Below are positions 51,065 through 62,560 of a DNA stretch of 64,000 bases, in pieces. Below the pieces are notes generated by a model. That model saw only the letters and a program-made list of their open reading frames with translations. It had not been told where the DNA came from and made no database searches. The translations under genes and the position numbers were made by a program. Within the stretch, counting starts at the first letter, position 1. The number at the start of each line of letters is the position of its first letter. The stretch is from Silene latifolia (Eukaryota; Streptophyta; Magnoliopsida; Caryophyllales; Caryophyllaceae). The DNA lies in NCBI RefSeq assembly GCF_048544455.1, contig NC_133534.1, positions 32,922,217 through 32,986,216 on the forward strand, written 5' to 3'.

Positions 51065-53076
51065 TCAAATTTGTGTAATTAACAAATGGATCTTTTCAAA
51101 GAGCTAACAAAGGTATGTTTGGATGATTTAATACCTTAGTATATCGAGATGATGTTCAAAAGTTTTCGCTGCAATGGATCCATGTAGGGAGCTAACAATA
51201 CCCAGTTTTTTCCCTTTCAATCCATCCTTGTTAAGAAGAAATTGAGCGTACCCTCCTCGCGGTATATACTTAGACGACCTCAATGTTGCTTCTTCATCCC
51301 TAGTGTCAGGACCCACAATCACGTCTAACACATAAACGCAATCAGAAACTGTCCTACAGATCGGCCTGCAAATACACATTACACCCAAGATAATCATTTA
51401 CCCTAAGCACAGTTGAACACCACCAGCACTTAATCATAATGTGGAAACTTTGAGCTTACCCAACAGTGTCTTGCCGGGATGAAATGGGAATGACACCAGC
51501 TCGACTAACAAGTCCAACAGTCGGCCTAAGGCCTACAACTGAGTTATGGTCAGAAGGGGAGATGATAGAGCTATGAGTATCGGTTCCAAGTGATACAGTT
51601 ACCAGGTTAGCCGCCACGGAAATTGCTGAACCGCTGCTTGAACCAGATGGGTCAGCTGATTTTACGTAAGGGTTCTACATGTTTCAAGATTAATCAAGTA
51701 TAGATCAGTCAATAGTACTGTAATAAATAACACCCATAGTTTCCGTTAAGTTCTCGTTTTGGTGATCCTGAACACCCGAAAACATTAAAGAATCAGTAAA
51801 TATTAATAAAGATTATCTTGAATCTTGATTATCACTCCCACGCAACTTCGTATGATACCCTTAGAAGCAACCGATTAGGAGTACAAGTAGTCACTGCAGT
51901 TTCATTTATGGAAAATGAGTCGTCTAAACGATTACACTATAGAGATTGTATTAAATTCCGGGATCTGTCACAATCTCGCTATAAACGAAGTCACTGCAGT
52001 TTCATTTACTTATTAGTTATTACGCCCCATAACATTTTACATTTTCCTATTTGCCCTTTGTCTCTAAATAGCTTTTTATTGAAAATGAGTTGGACGGCAA
52101 TTTTAGGGGCTTAACAAGTAAATACTCGTATTTTTAATCATCTTGTCATCATCTACGTTTTCTACTTTCATACTCTATATTTCATATTACTCAAAAGGTC
52201 AAAACAGCGTTTAATAGTATATACTGGAGGTACTTATACAAGTATACGATCAGGTTGATTTACGATAAAAATTCTAATGCTTTCGATTTAAAATGAAATA
52301 TCAATGATAATAAAACCATGTTTATCTATAGTCTGAGTAGTAATACAGATACGGAATACTAGTTAAAAATTAAAATTCACGATAATATACCCGGCTACCT
52401 GTGACACCTCAATTTAAGCTAAATATAGAATGATTTTCTTGACAAACAAAACATTACCCGGCTACCTACCTGTGACACAAATATATCTTGATCTAGTGGT
52501 TAATACGGAATCACAATGGATATTAGGTCTTCCCGTCTCAGATTATATTATACAAATCATTTGACAAAAAAAAAGGTAGAAATTCGAAAGCACTACTAAC
52601 CAGTCCTTGACCAGCTCTGGCACACCAAGCATTAGGAAGATGATCAATGGACCTAATCTTATACCACTCCGACAAACTCGCCTTACCCAATATCACAGCT
52701 CCAGCTTGTCTCAACTTCTCTACCACAGTTGCATCACGCGCCACTTTCGAACCCACAAGCGCGTACGACCCCGCCGTCGTGCCCAACTTATCACAAGTCC
52801 CTATAGTATCCTTCACCAACACCGGAATCCCATGCAACGCGCCAAGCTTAACCCCATTTTGGGACGATTTCTGTCTTCCCCGGTCGGCTCGCTTGGCAAT
52901 ATCCCTGCGTCGGGGTTAACCTCTACCACTGCGCGTAGGATTGGGTTTAAGGTTTCGATTTGGTTAAGGTAAAGGTCAACTAGTTGGGTTGAGGTTAGTT
53001 TGTTTTGGGAAAAGGCTTGTTGGATTGATGTAATTGTGGCTTCTTGGATTTGGAAATCTTGACCGTTTGTTGACAT

Positions 53077-53448
53077 TTTGTAATTTCGTAATTTGATGGT
53101 TGGGTTTCAGCCTCTCAGCTGAATCCAAATGGAGTGTGGAAGTTTAGTCAATGAGTTGGAAAAGAGTCTCAACCCCGCATAAAATCAATCGAGTATGTAA
53201 TAAGATGAATATATTAGAATTTCCATCCACTATTGTAATGCGAATAAATACGCGCTTTATTAAAAAAAAAAAAAAATACCGTCCAAAATTATAAATTGTT
53301 GCTTTCAGGATGGTCTTCCACTTTTCTATGTCAATATAAGACTTAAAGTTCCCTTAAAAATCAAGTTTATTTTTCATAAACCATCCTACAGTATAAGATA
53401 AGGTAGAGTTAGAGTGTCACCTGGTGGTACTGAATTTCAATACCATTT
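53077..53448. other. Intergenic gap upstream of amidase B
   Basis: AT-rich DNA with an A run (about 53261-53276). It would hold the former promoter of amidase B; no other gene is seen. Confidence 0.4.
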
Positions 53449-54894
53449 GACACGGCTGTCGCAACCCTATCAAAAAATAAACCAACCGGCTCAACTAATA
53501 AATATAGTAGAGGTAAGCCGGGTATCTTACTCCACAGGGAGGCTATTGTATCTACCTGCTATCTAAGTCTGTTACGGTAACAATTGGGTGTTTTGATTTG
53601 TTTTCTAATCAACTAAATGAGATTAAGGCAAGAAGAAAAGAGCAATAAGAATAAAGAGTAATAAACTGTGATCAAATAAAGAGAAGAATGCTAGGATGTC
53701 GGTTCACCATGGCAATTAGTCAATTCAGTCATAAATAGCTCAGTCGGTCTAATGTGAGAAGGGTAAAGGAAAGGTCCTCTCGGTCCACTTTCTGCCCTAA
53801 AATACAACTAACTTAGCTCTCGCCCTCATTAGTGTAGTCTACTGTTCATAACAGGTCTGTTCATTCCAATCTCTCGATCTAGGTCTGAATTTAACCAAAT
53901 TAATTAGTCTAGAAGCGTGCACTCAACTAAACGATTACAATTATATTGTTATAAAACAGTTCTCACAATCAACCATCTAATCTATTTACAAAATCATTAA
54001 TTCACTACCATGGCTCCCCTAATCCTAACATAAACAGAATTAGCTACTCATGCTATTGATGAAACTAATAACAACAATGGATGAAATAGCAAGAGACATG
54101 ATATAAAGATTAAGAGAATGAAATTGCATAAAACTATAACAACAACTAACTAAAACAGTAATTAAGGGACTAGTAATTAAGGATGCAAAAGAAGAAATTA
54201 AATTAAGTATAAAGAGTAGAGAAAGATTACAAAATTCGAGATCCGGCTATAAGAACAAAGCAACGTAACAAAAAGGAGAGAAGAGAATCTAAGCAATAAT
54301 TAAGTTTCTAAGATTTAAAGAGTGATTAAGAGATGATTAAACCTAATGACGTCTTCTCTTATATAGGGAAAATATTTATTAACATAACTAAACTATTAAA
54401 TAAGTCTACACGAAATAAAAATCCCGTGTAAAATAGAAAGCCACTCGATCGAGGAACTTCTATCTACTCGATCGAGCAAATCCTCAGCCAGAACTCTCGA
54501 TCGAACAGAAAGCATGTTCGATCGAGTAAGCTCCAAAAGTCACCTTTCGATCGAGTACAGCAGGGACTCGATCGACCATTCTTGACTACCAACTTCACTC
54601 GATCGAGCAGAAAAGGATTCGATCGAGGATCCAGCCACTGAAACAGCTCGTGTTCTTCATTGGTTAGCTTCCGAGACTCCTTCACGCTTCCCGAGGCATA
54701 GTAATTCTGCTTCAAAACCTCCATCTCCATTAATGCATACTAAGGGGACTGAAAAAGGTACGATTCTGCTACGCAATTAAGGCAAACCAAACCAAAGTAG
54801 CCTATTCGGGGCATTTTGCAATACAAAACTATGAGAATGACATGGAAATGCGTGCATAAGAGACCAAAAAGGACTATATAAAATGCACGTATCA
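53449..54894 (-). mobile_element. Ty3/gypsy (Tat/Athila-like) LTR
   Basis: About 1446 bp with TG...CA ends (TGACACGGCTG... and ...GCACGTATCA on the plus strand). It is followed at 54895 by AATCTCCCCAAAC, on the minus strand a purine-rich tract GTTTGGGGAGATT typical of Tat/Athila elements just before their 3' LTR. So this is the 3' LTR of a minus-strand element, not a solo LTR. It contains a CTCGATCGAG cluster (54440-54630, about eight words). Fossil; the internal region is broken. Confidence 0.75.
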
Positions 54895-55860
54895 AATCTC
54901 CCCAAACTAAACCTTTACTCCTCCTCGAGTAAACTAAATGCAAACTAATAAAACGGAAACGAACTCAGAGCTAGCTATAAGTTGTCCACTTAAACCAATT
55001 TAATGTAAACAAAACTGACACTTATAGCCAAAATAGTCAAGTGCAAACGAGTTGTATGATGTTTATAAATAAGCTGAATTGTCGACCTTGCAAGACCTTT
55101 AAAAATGGACTCTCACGGGTCACTCTTCTCTCATGAAGCAAAGGGTAAGTATATAAATGTAAGAGAAGAAGAGAAATAGTCACTCACCTAGACTACGACC
55201 CACATAGACATGCATGCAGCTAATATGATAGACAATTCTAACTACCAAACATACATTCCAACCAACAAGGTCCGTCACAGCCGAGGGCTTACAAAAGATA
55301 TGGGAAAGTGAGGCGATGGGAAAAGAAAAGGCAAAACATTTATGGGATTGTGAAGCAATAGTCAAGCTAGCTACCTAACGAAACCATATAAACAATATCC
55401 GATTCTCAACCATCTCAAAATTAAGCACAAGTGCCCTTCATTTTGGCATAAAACTCACTAAACAAACCAAATACTCCTCAAAGATATGAATAAAGCATAG
55501 GAGTGAAACCGTCTCGACAATCAAACATTTTTTTCCTCATTCTTTTTCTTCCTTTTCCACGGTTTCTTTTTTTTCTTCCTTTTTCTCATTTTTCTGCTCA
55601 CGTTTTTTTTCTTTTTCTTTTTCTTTTAATTCTTTTTTCAACACATCCTCCTTTTTCTCTTTTCTACCAACTCTGAAATGATACAAATCGAACCAAACTA
55701 TGATCAATAAACTATATACCGCAAAACACACTAAACTAGCTTGACAGGCAGGCTAAATTTGGATGTAGTTAAGGGTCAAAAAGGCTAATTTGGCTTATGT
55801 GGAGCTAAATGGGTAGAAATGAAAGAAAGGGAAATTGTAAGCACCTCCCTCCATGTGACA
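54895..55860 (-). mobile_element. Tat/Athila-like element, 3' internal region
   Basis: Non-coding internal sequence upstream (minus strand) of the 3' LTR: purine-tract region, then AT-rich spacer with a strongly pyrimidine-biased stretch at about 55530-55660. No gene. It continues after the solo LTR at 58450. Confidence 0.6.
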
Positions 55861-56954
55861 TGATATAGGGATTTGTCGTCACTTCCCAATCAAAAACAAT
55901 TTATAAAGAACCCAAATTAAGTAGTATAATTAGGGTGTCGAACACAAAGATGGCGGGGGTGTATACTTAGTTTGTTTTAGTCTTTAGTTTAGTCTAATAA
56001 ATGAAGGAGGTTTGATTATAAACTAAGATGCAAATAAGAAATAAAATTAAACTAAATGAAATTGTAATTAATCAATATGAGAAAGACTAGAGCTTTGGGT
56101 TCACTCGGGTCATTGGGCATGAAACAAGGCAAATAAGGGAAATAGGTGATTCAAATAGTCAAGGAATTATGCCTAATGTCTTAGGACGTCTAGAAATTCA
56201 TTAACCCACTTTCATGCGATTAACCAAATCTCGTCACACACATACACAAAGATCATCCAATAGTCTACACACCAAGATTGTTCATCCACTAGTATAGATA
56301 CCAAGATAACCAAACATGTGAGAAAATACTCAAACTTTCATAAGAGCAATTCTACAAACACTTCATGTGCAAGAAAGTGACAACCATTAAAACACCCAAA
56401 TCAATATGTTATCAACCCAAATTCACACCCATTTAATACCCAAGATTCCCCTAAGCTCTAGATGAGGACTACTCACACATGTTTAAGGATGAAAATCTAA
56501 CAATAAGATGGAACAATACACACACAAACATGCTAAACATAATAAAGATAGAAAATTTGAATGAAAACAACAAGTAAAGAACAATAAATGTAAACTAATG
56601 AACTAATTGTAAATAAAAGATGAGAATTGTACCAACAAAGAGGAAAGGAACAAGCTTGGATAATAATGGAAGATGAATTTCTTCTTGTCCTCCAAATACA
56701 ACCCAAATGACTAAATGTAAACTATTGAGAAAATGAAGAACTAGCATAAACTAGAGAATAATTAAACTAATAATTAAGGAAAGATTGCTTTTTATTGAAT
56801 CAAAATGAGAGAGGAAATATTAGGGTTCTACAAATATTTGAGAGGAGAATAAACTAATCTGATTTTCTAATCTAATTTCTATTCTAAAATCTAAGGGAAA
56901 AAGTAGTGTAGTAATGTGGGGTGTAATATATAGGACCTCTTAATTACTAATCTA

Positions 56955-57049
<95 letters not shown>

Positions 57050-58449
57050 TACAAAACTAAAAAACAATCGACACACGCCTTCTTTTTATAAAAACAAAAC
57101 CAAAGCAATAAAAGGGGGAAAGGGAAAGTCAAAGACGGAAGCAGGGGAGTCCATGTCGGTCTGTCGGCGGCCGGGCATGATGCCGGTAGCGAGTCCATTA
57201 AAGAAAGGGGAAGAATCGAATGTTTTGTGTTGTGTGCCGGTTGACCGGCAGACAGGATACCGGTAGAGAGCAGCAAGATTTGATTTCGAGTTGAAGTCTG
57301 CGTATTGTATGCCGGTTGGTCGGCTGCCGGTTGCTATGCCGGTAGCGAGATCTTCACAAAAAAGGAGAGAAATTGAGCGTGTGCCTGCCGGTAGAGGATG
57401 TCGACTGCCGGGGCACCGGCATGGAATGCAATTGTTTTATATTGACTCGGTTTCAGTCTCGAGTCAAAGATGGCGAAATTGATGGTGATTGAATTGGACT
57501 CGGGTTTAATGGTGGATTGATGATGGTGAGCACGGAGGCAGAGGAAGTGTCGGGTTTGTTGATGGTGGCTGAGGGTGGTTGTTTTGATGCAGGTGGCGAC
57601 ATGGTGGTGGCGAATGAAGTGGCTGATGGTGGAGCTGCCGCTATGCTCGAGTCTGGGCTGTTGGGCAGCCATGGTGGACTCTAGGAGAGCTGATGTCGGG
57701 CTCTAATTAAGCCATGGTGACTCACAAAGCTCGAAATTGCAACTCCGAAATCGAATACAGTGTGAAGCTTATATCAATGGTGGTTGATAATGTTGGTTGA
57801 ATTGTAGGGGAGATGCGATATGGACGAGGATGAAGATGGAGTTGTGAATTGGTTGATTATGGTGATGAAGGTTGTTGTTGAGTTGGTGATGATGATGAAT
57901 TGCAGGTTGATGGGTTTGACTTGTGTCGAAGTCAGGTGGTGTGTGGAAGCAGAGGAGCAGGTTGGTGCACAGAGAAGGATGGAGCTCAGGTGGTTCGGGT
58001 TTGGTCGTGGAAGGAGGAGGACGGAGATGGTAAAGGTGGTTAATGGTGGCTGAATGTCGAGCAGCAATGGTGGATGGTGTACGGGTTATGATATGAAGGA
58101 GATGAGCAACGTGCTAAAGAAGACGGATGAATATGCTTTTGTAAAGTCAAAGGTTGACTTTAACTTCGCAACCTTTTATTTCTTTTGCTTCGTCGGCATC
58201 AATCCGCCTTTGACCCGTCTTGACTCTATCAATGTCCGCTTTCCGTCTCACCTATATATCACATTAATAAAATAATAGTTTTAGTTTTATTAATATTATA
58301 TAAATATTGGTTAATTATTAAATATAACTAAGACGACTGATTATTATAAATTATTAAATAAAATGAACTATTAAACAATTAAGCACGCAAAATCGTGTCG
58401 GAATAAGGTATAAATGCGGGGTAAAATACGACTAAAATACTACTCATCA
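55861..58449 (-). mobile_element. Solo long LTR with 5-bp target duplication
   Basis: 2589 bp, TGATATAGGG...CTACTCATCA, flanked by exact TGACA copies (55856-55860 and 58450-58454). This fixes both ends of the LTR family that also occurs at 10995-15940 and 48262-51064. On the minus strand it has CCGGC repeats (57146-57425), a (TTA)n tract (about 56957-57048), a TATATATTAC promoter-like site (about 56922-56938) and a leader. With no internal region it is a recombined solo LTR, inserted into the internal part of the Tat/Athila-like fossil. No coding capacity. Confidence 0.85.
57146..57425. repeat. CCGGC fold-back minisatellite in solo LTR
   Basis: Four units of the same kind as at 49927-50205, with the same order and closing words (CCGGTAGCGAG, CCGGCATGGA), but individually diverged. 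Confidence 0.75.
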
Positions 58450-58827
58450 TGACACCAACCACAAACCCAAATGTATGAAGGCAAAAAGTAATCGAATTTC
58501 ATAAATGTGCAAAATAATGAACATGTTATGCAAGGAGTATACTACTCTCAATTCCTACATGAACTGGTCATAAATGACACCAGTTATAAGGCTCTAAATC
58601 TTAGAAAATATAAGTACTTTGCCAAATTTATCAGGTCAAGTCTATTTAATCAGCTGTATTTTTAACATTAACTTGTAGATTATGCAAATGACAAAGCTAA
58701 TAAAATGACAGTTTGTTGCAAGGCTTAAGTGAATTGACAAATTATAGTGCAATATCATCATTGAAATCTACCGTTCCGACTCGACCTAAATGCAAAAATA
58801 AACGTGAAATATTTTTTGAATTTTTTG

Positions 58828-58863
<36 letters not shown>

Positions 58864-59530
58864 AAATTAAGATACAATGCAATAAACGTGAATGCAAAAC
58901 AAATGCAAATGCAGACTCAAAGGATGCAATACCCTCCCCAAACCAAAACGGACAACGCCCTCGTTGTCCTCCAGCATACACCAGCAGTATAAATGGGGGG
59001 ACGGGAAAATTACAACCAATAAATGAATGAAATAAATGAAATAAAAGGAGATGAAAAAGAAATAAAAGAAGAATACTCACAATATATACGAACTTCCCCA
59101 AACCAGCCATAAAACTGGGGAAATGAGTAGAGCAGCAACTACTCGTCAGCCTCCTCCTCCTCGTCAACCACCGTGTAGGTGGGGTCACTCTCCTCCTATC
59201 CTTTCCTCCTCTGGCGACCTCCAGCATCGAGGTCAGCTCTGACCCTCTCCTCCCTCTCATCTGTGTCCTCCTCGCTCTCCGGCTGTGGGTACCCCTCCGC
59301 CGGATACCGGTAGAAAGAAGGGTGTGGCCAGCCGTCAGGAACAGGACGCCCTCTCCTCATGTGGTACTCATATAGAGGGAACAAGGCAAGTGCCTGATCC
59401 CGCTCTATACGAGCCACTCTACTGCACATCTCAAGAAGCAAAGCGTCATAACGCCCTTGGTCCATGACTTCAGGCGCCTCAATGGCGTAAAGAATAAGAC
59501 AATCCGACGATCCTAGTCTTGGGATTTACT
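58450..59530 (-). mobile_element. Tat/Athila-like element, internal region with an ORF fragment
   Basis: Continuation of the gypsy fossil. A minus-strand open stretch (59196-59465, 89 residues from MDQGRYDALLLEMCSRVARI) also contains LFPLYEYHMRRGRPVP and a Glu/Arg-rich tail. It reads as the end of a longer retroelement frame that enters from the right (SSDCLILYAIEAPEV). I take it as part of a Tat-type internal ORF. A long T run (about 58830-58862) and a purine-rich spacer follow. Broken fossil. Confidence 0.55.
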
Positions 59531-59825
59531 AACAACGCGAAGAATGGAGACAACGTAACTCTTTTTCTCACTTGAAAGGTTTTAGAAAAGTGTAAAGATG
59601 ATTAAGGAAGATGACGAAACCCGTTTATACTAATCACGCGTTATTAACAAAACCCGGCTGAAATAACCTGTAAGACCAACTTACTCGATCAAGTAAGTGA
59701 CTTACTCGATCGAGTGACCCTTACTCGATCGAGTGTCACACGTACTCAATCGAGTACCCAATAGGCAGACTATTGTTTTGCCTCACTCGATAGAGTACCC
59801 ATAGACATAGAAAACTGTAGTATTA

Positions 59826-59829
<4 letters not shown>
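59531..59829. mobile_element. Retroelement remnant with CTCGATCGAG words
   Basis: About 300 bp between the ORF fragment and the TA microsatellite. It holds five CTCGATCGAG-like words at 59690-59795, some with one change. Probably LTR or leader sequence cut off by the neighbouring element; no gene. Confidence 0.45.

Positions 59830-59886
<57 letters not shown>
59830..59886. repeat. (TA)n microsatellite
   Basis: An uninterrupted TA run of about 57 bp at the left boundary of the element at 59887. Confidence 0.95.
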
Positions 59887-59889
<3 letters not shown>

Positions 59890-60165
59890 ATAAGATCAAG
59901 TAAGTCTATGTCTTACATTTGAGTCCATGAGTCTCATTGTGAGCCTTTGGATGGAGAAGATGAAGGGTTGAGATTGGAAGCAAAAAAAAGAGGATTAATG
60001 CATAATTAAACACTCCCCCTCTCTACTTTACTAATCTACACTAATCAATTATTAATCTACTATATAACATTTATTTTTTCACCTACTTCTCTCTCATTCA
60101 CACAATTCATTTCTCATTTTCTCTACTCCCTCTCTAAAAACCAAATTAATTCAAAATCAAAATAA

Positions 60166-60579
<414 letters not shown>

Positions 60580-61083
60580 TAAGTCCGACTGGTGGTGTTA
60601 TTGTTCTTTTCTTGTTTTTTTGGTTTTATTTTCCCTTCTTTTCCCACCTTTTTCGTTTCCAGATCTGTCATTTTTTTTTTTTTTTTTTTTTTTTAACTTA
60701 GTCGCCTGGGGTAGTGGGGTGTGGGTGGGTAATGTTATAGTTATTGTTTTGTTTTCTTTGCTCTTTCTTCTCCTTGTTTTCACGATCAGTTATTATTATT
60801 ATTATTTTTTTTTTTTCCGATGATTTTAGTATTGTTATGTCTTGTTTTATTTTTCTTTACGTGTTTTGTGTTTGGTTTTTTTTTTCAGTGTTTCGTCGTT
60901 TTTTTTTAATACTTTAGTTGTGATTGTTGGCTTCTCATTATTTTTTAAATTTTAGATCTAGGTTTTTGAAATAGATCGAAAAAAAGATCTCACATAAGTT
61001 GTTTAATTTTGTGAGATCTTCAATTGTTATTATATTAGATCGTTTTATTTTAGTCTTAGATCTAATAAATTACACTTGTCTCC

Positions 61084-61615
61084 ATTAAAATTATACTTTT
61101 TTCTGCTAAAATTATACTTTTTTCTGCTAGAATAACACTTTTTTCGGCTAAAATTACACTTTTTGTTGTTAGAATTACACTTTTTTCTGTTAGAATTACA
61201 CTTTTTTCTGTTAAAATTTACACTTTTTTCCCATTAAAATTATACTTTTTTCTGCTAGAATAACACTTTTTTCGGCAAAAATTACACTTTTTGTTGTTAG
61301 AATTACACTTTTTTCTGTTAGAATTACACTTTTTTCTATTAAAATTATACTTTTTTCTGCTAGAATAACACTTTTTTTGGCTAAAATTACACTTTTTGTT
61401 GTTAGAATTACACTTTTTTCTGTTAAAATTACACTTTTCTTCATTAAAATTACACTTTTTTCTGTTAAAATTATACTTTTTTCTGCTAGAATAACACTTT
61501 TTCTGCTAAAATTACACTTTTTGTTTTTGTTAGAATTACACTTTTTTCTGTTAAAATTACACTTTTCTCCGCTAAAATTACACTTTTTCTGCTAGAATTA
61601 CACTTACTGCTATTG
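61084..61615. repeat. 21-bp minisatellite
   Basis: About 25 head-to-tail copies of a 21-bp unit of the form AAATTACACTTTTTTCTGYTA, with variants GCTAGAATAACAC and GTTGTTAGAATTACAC. Because 21 is a multiple of three, both strands stay open for short stretches (KSVILTE-type heptads on the minus strand). A degenerate tail (GGACTAAAATTACACTTTTC, about 20 bp) continues to about 61830. The same array recurs at 63755-64000. Confidence 0.88.
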
Positions 61616-61888
61616 GACTAATGTTACACTCTCCATGGACTTGGTCATATTCTCATATTCTCATTGGACTAATGTTACACTCAATGGACTAAAATTACAT
61701 TCTTAGTGGACTGAAATTATACTTTTCTGGACTAAAATTACACTTTTCTGGACTAAAATTACATTCTCCTTGACTAAAAATAACAATCTCATTGGACTTA
61801 AATTACACTCACCTGGACTAAAATAACACTTTTTGTCATTAAAATAACACTCGTAAAATGCTAAATTACAATAACTTGTGATAAAATG

Positions 61889-62224
61889 ACAAAAATTCAA
61901 AATATTATTCGTTAAAATCACTTGGAAAAGATTGAAGTTAAACTTGTAAAACGCTAAATTTTCGAAAATATTCCTTAAAATTACACTTTTTCCTGTTAGA
62001 ATTACACTCGTAAAATCCTAAAATGTCGAAAACTTGTCTCGAAAAAAAAAGCGAAGACAAAAATTCAAAATATTATTCGATAAAATCACTCGGAAAAGAT
62101 TGAAGTTAAACTTGTAAAACGCTGAATTTTCGAAAATATTCCTTAAAATTACACTTCTTCCTGTTAGAATTACACTCGTAAAATCCTAAAATGTCGAAAA
62201 CTTGTCTCGAAAAAAAAAACGAAG
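61889..62224. repeat. 167-bp tandem duplication
   Basis: A segment beginning GACAAAAATTCAAAATATTA occurs twice in a row (from 61889 and from about 62056), each copy ending with TTGTCTCGAAAAAAAAA. Differences are few. Confidence 0.82.
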
Positions 62225-62467
62225 AAAACCGAAACAGGAAAAATGTTAACAAAATTTTCATAAACTTTGAAGTATAAGACAAAATATGGTGTTAATTGTG
62301 TATGATAATGAATTAGTGAATGTATTATTAAAACTAGAGAGAGAAGTGAATTAATTAGTGTTAAGTGTGTTTTTTGCTTTCAATCTCAACCTTCCATCAT
62401 GCATGATCTAAGGGTTGTGGGAGGGATTTATGGACTCAAAAAAAAAAGGGACTTAGAAAGAACTTGA

Positions 62468-62470
<3 letters not shown>

Positions 62471-62560
<90 letters not shown>
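62471..62560. repeat. (TA)n-(GA)n microsatellite
   Basis: A TA run of about 71 bp runs directly into a GA run (about 62543-62560). It separates copy X from copy Y of the TA-flanked element. Confidence 0.95.

Larger units (their letters stand above)
47322..53076 (-). pseudogene. Amidase-signature gene B, disrupted
   Basis: Paralogue of amidase A with the same exon plan: exon 1 53076-52601, exon 2 51674-51460, exon 3 51365-51135, exon 4 remnant 48261-48125, exon 5 47699-47322. Catalytic residues persist (VLVKDTIG, GSSSGSA, GTDTHSSIISPS). Three defects are visible. One base is missing from a G run in exon 1 near 52905, after VNPDAG. An LTR (48262-about 51064) lies between exon 3 and exon 4. Roughly the first 18 codons of exon 4 are gone, so exon 4 starts at THQSGEITAML directly at the LTR edge. 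There is no N-terminal signal segment (MSTNGQDFQIQEA) and no DDEL end (PEWHVDN), so the ancestor was probably cytosolic, unlike A. The G-run change could be a sequencing error; the LTR insertion is not. Confidence 0.85.

Noticed and set aside
53449-54894. A solo gypsy LTR
   Set aside because: The purine-rich tract and internal sequence directly adjoin its right edge, so it is the 3' LTR of a larger broken element.
55537-55731. Lys/Glu-rich open frame
   Set aside because: It is the translation of a pyrimidine-biased spacer next to the Tat/Athila-like LTR, with no domain.
61084-61615. CRISPR-like array
   Set aside because: The units are contiguous with no unique spacers, and this is plant nuclear DNA.
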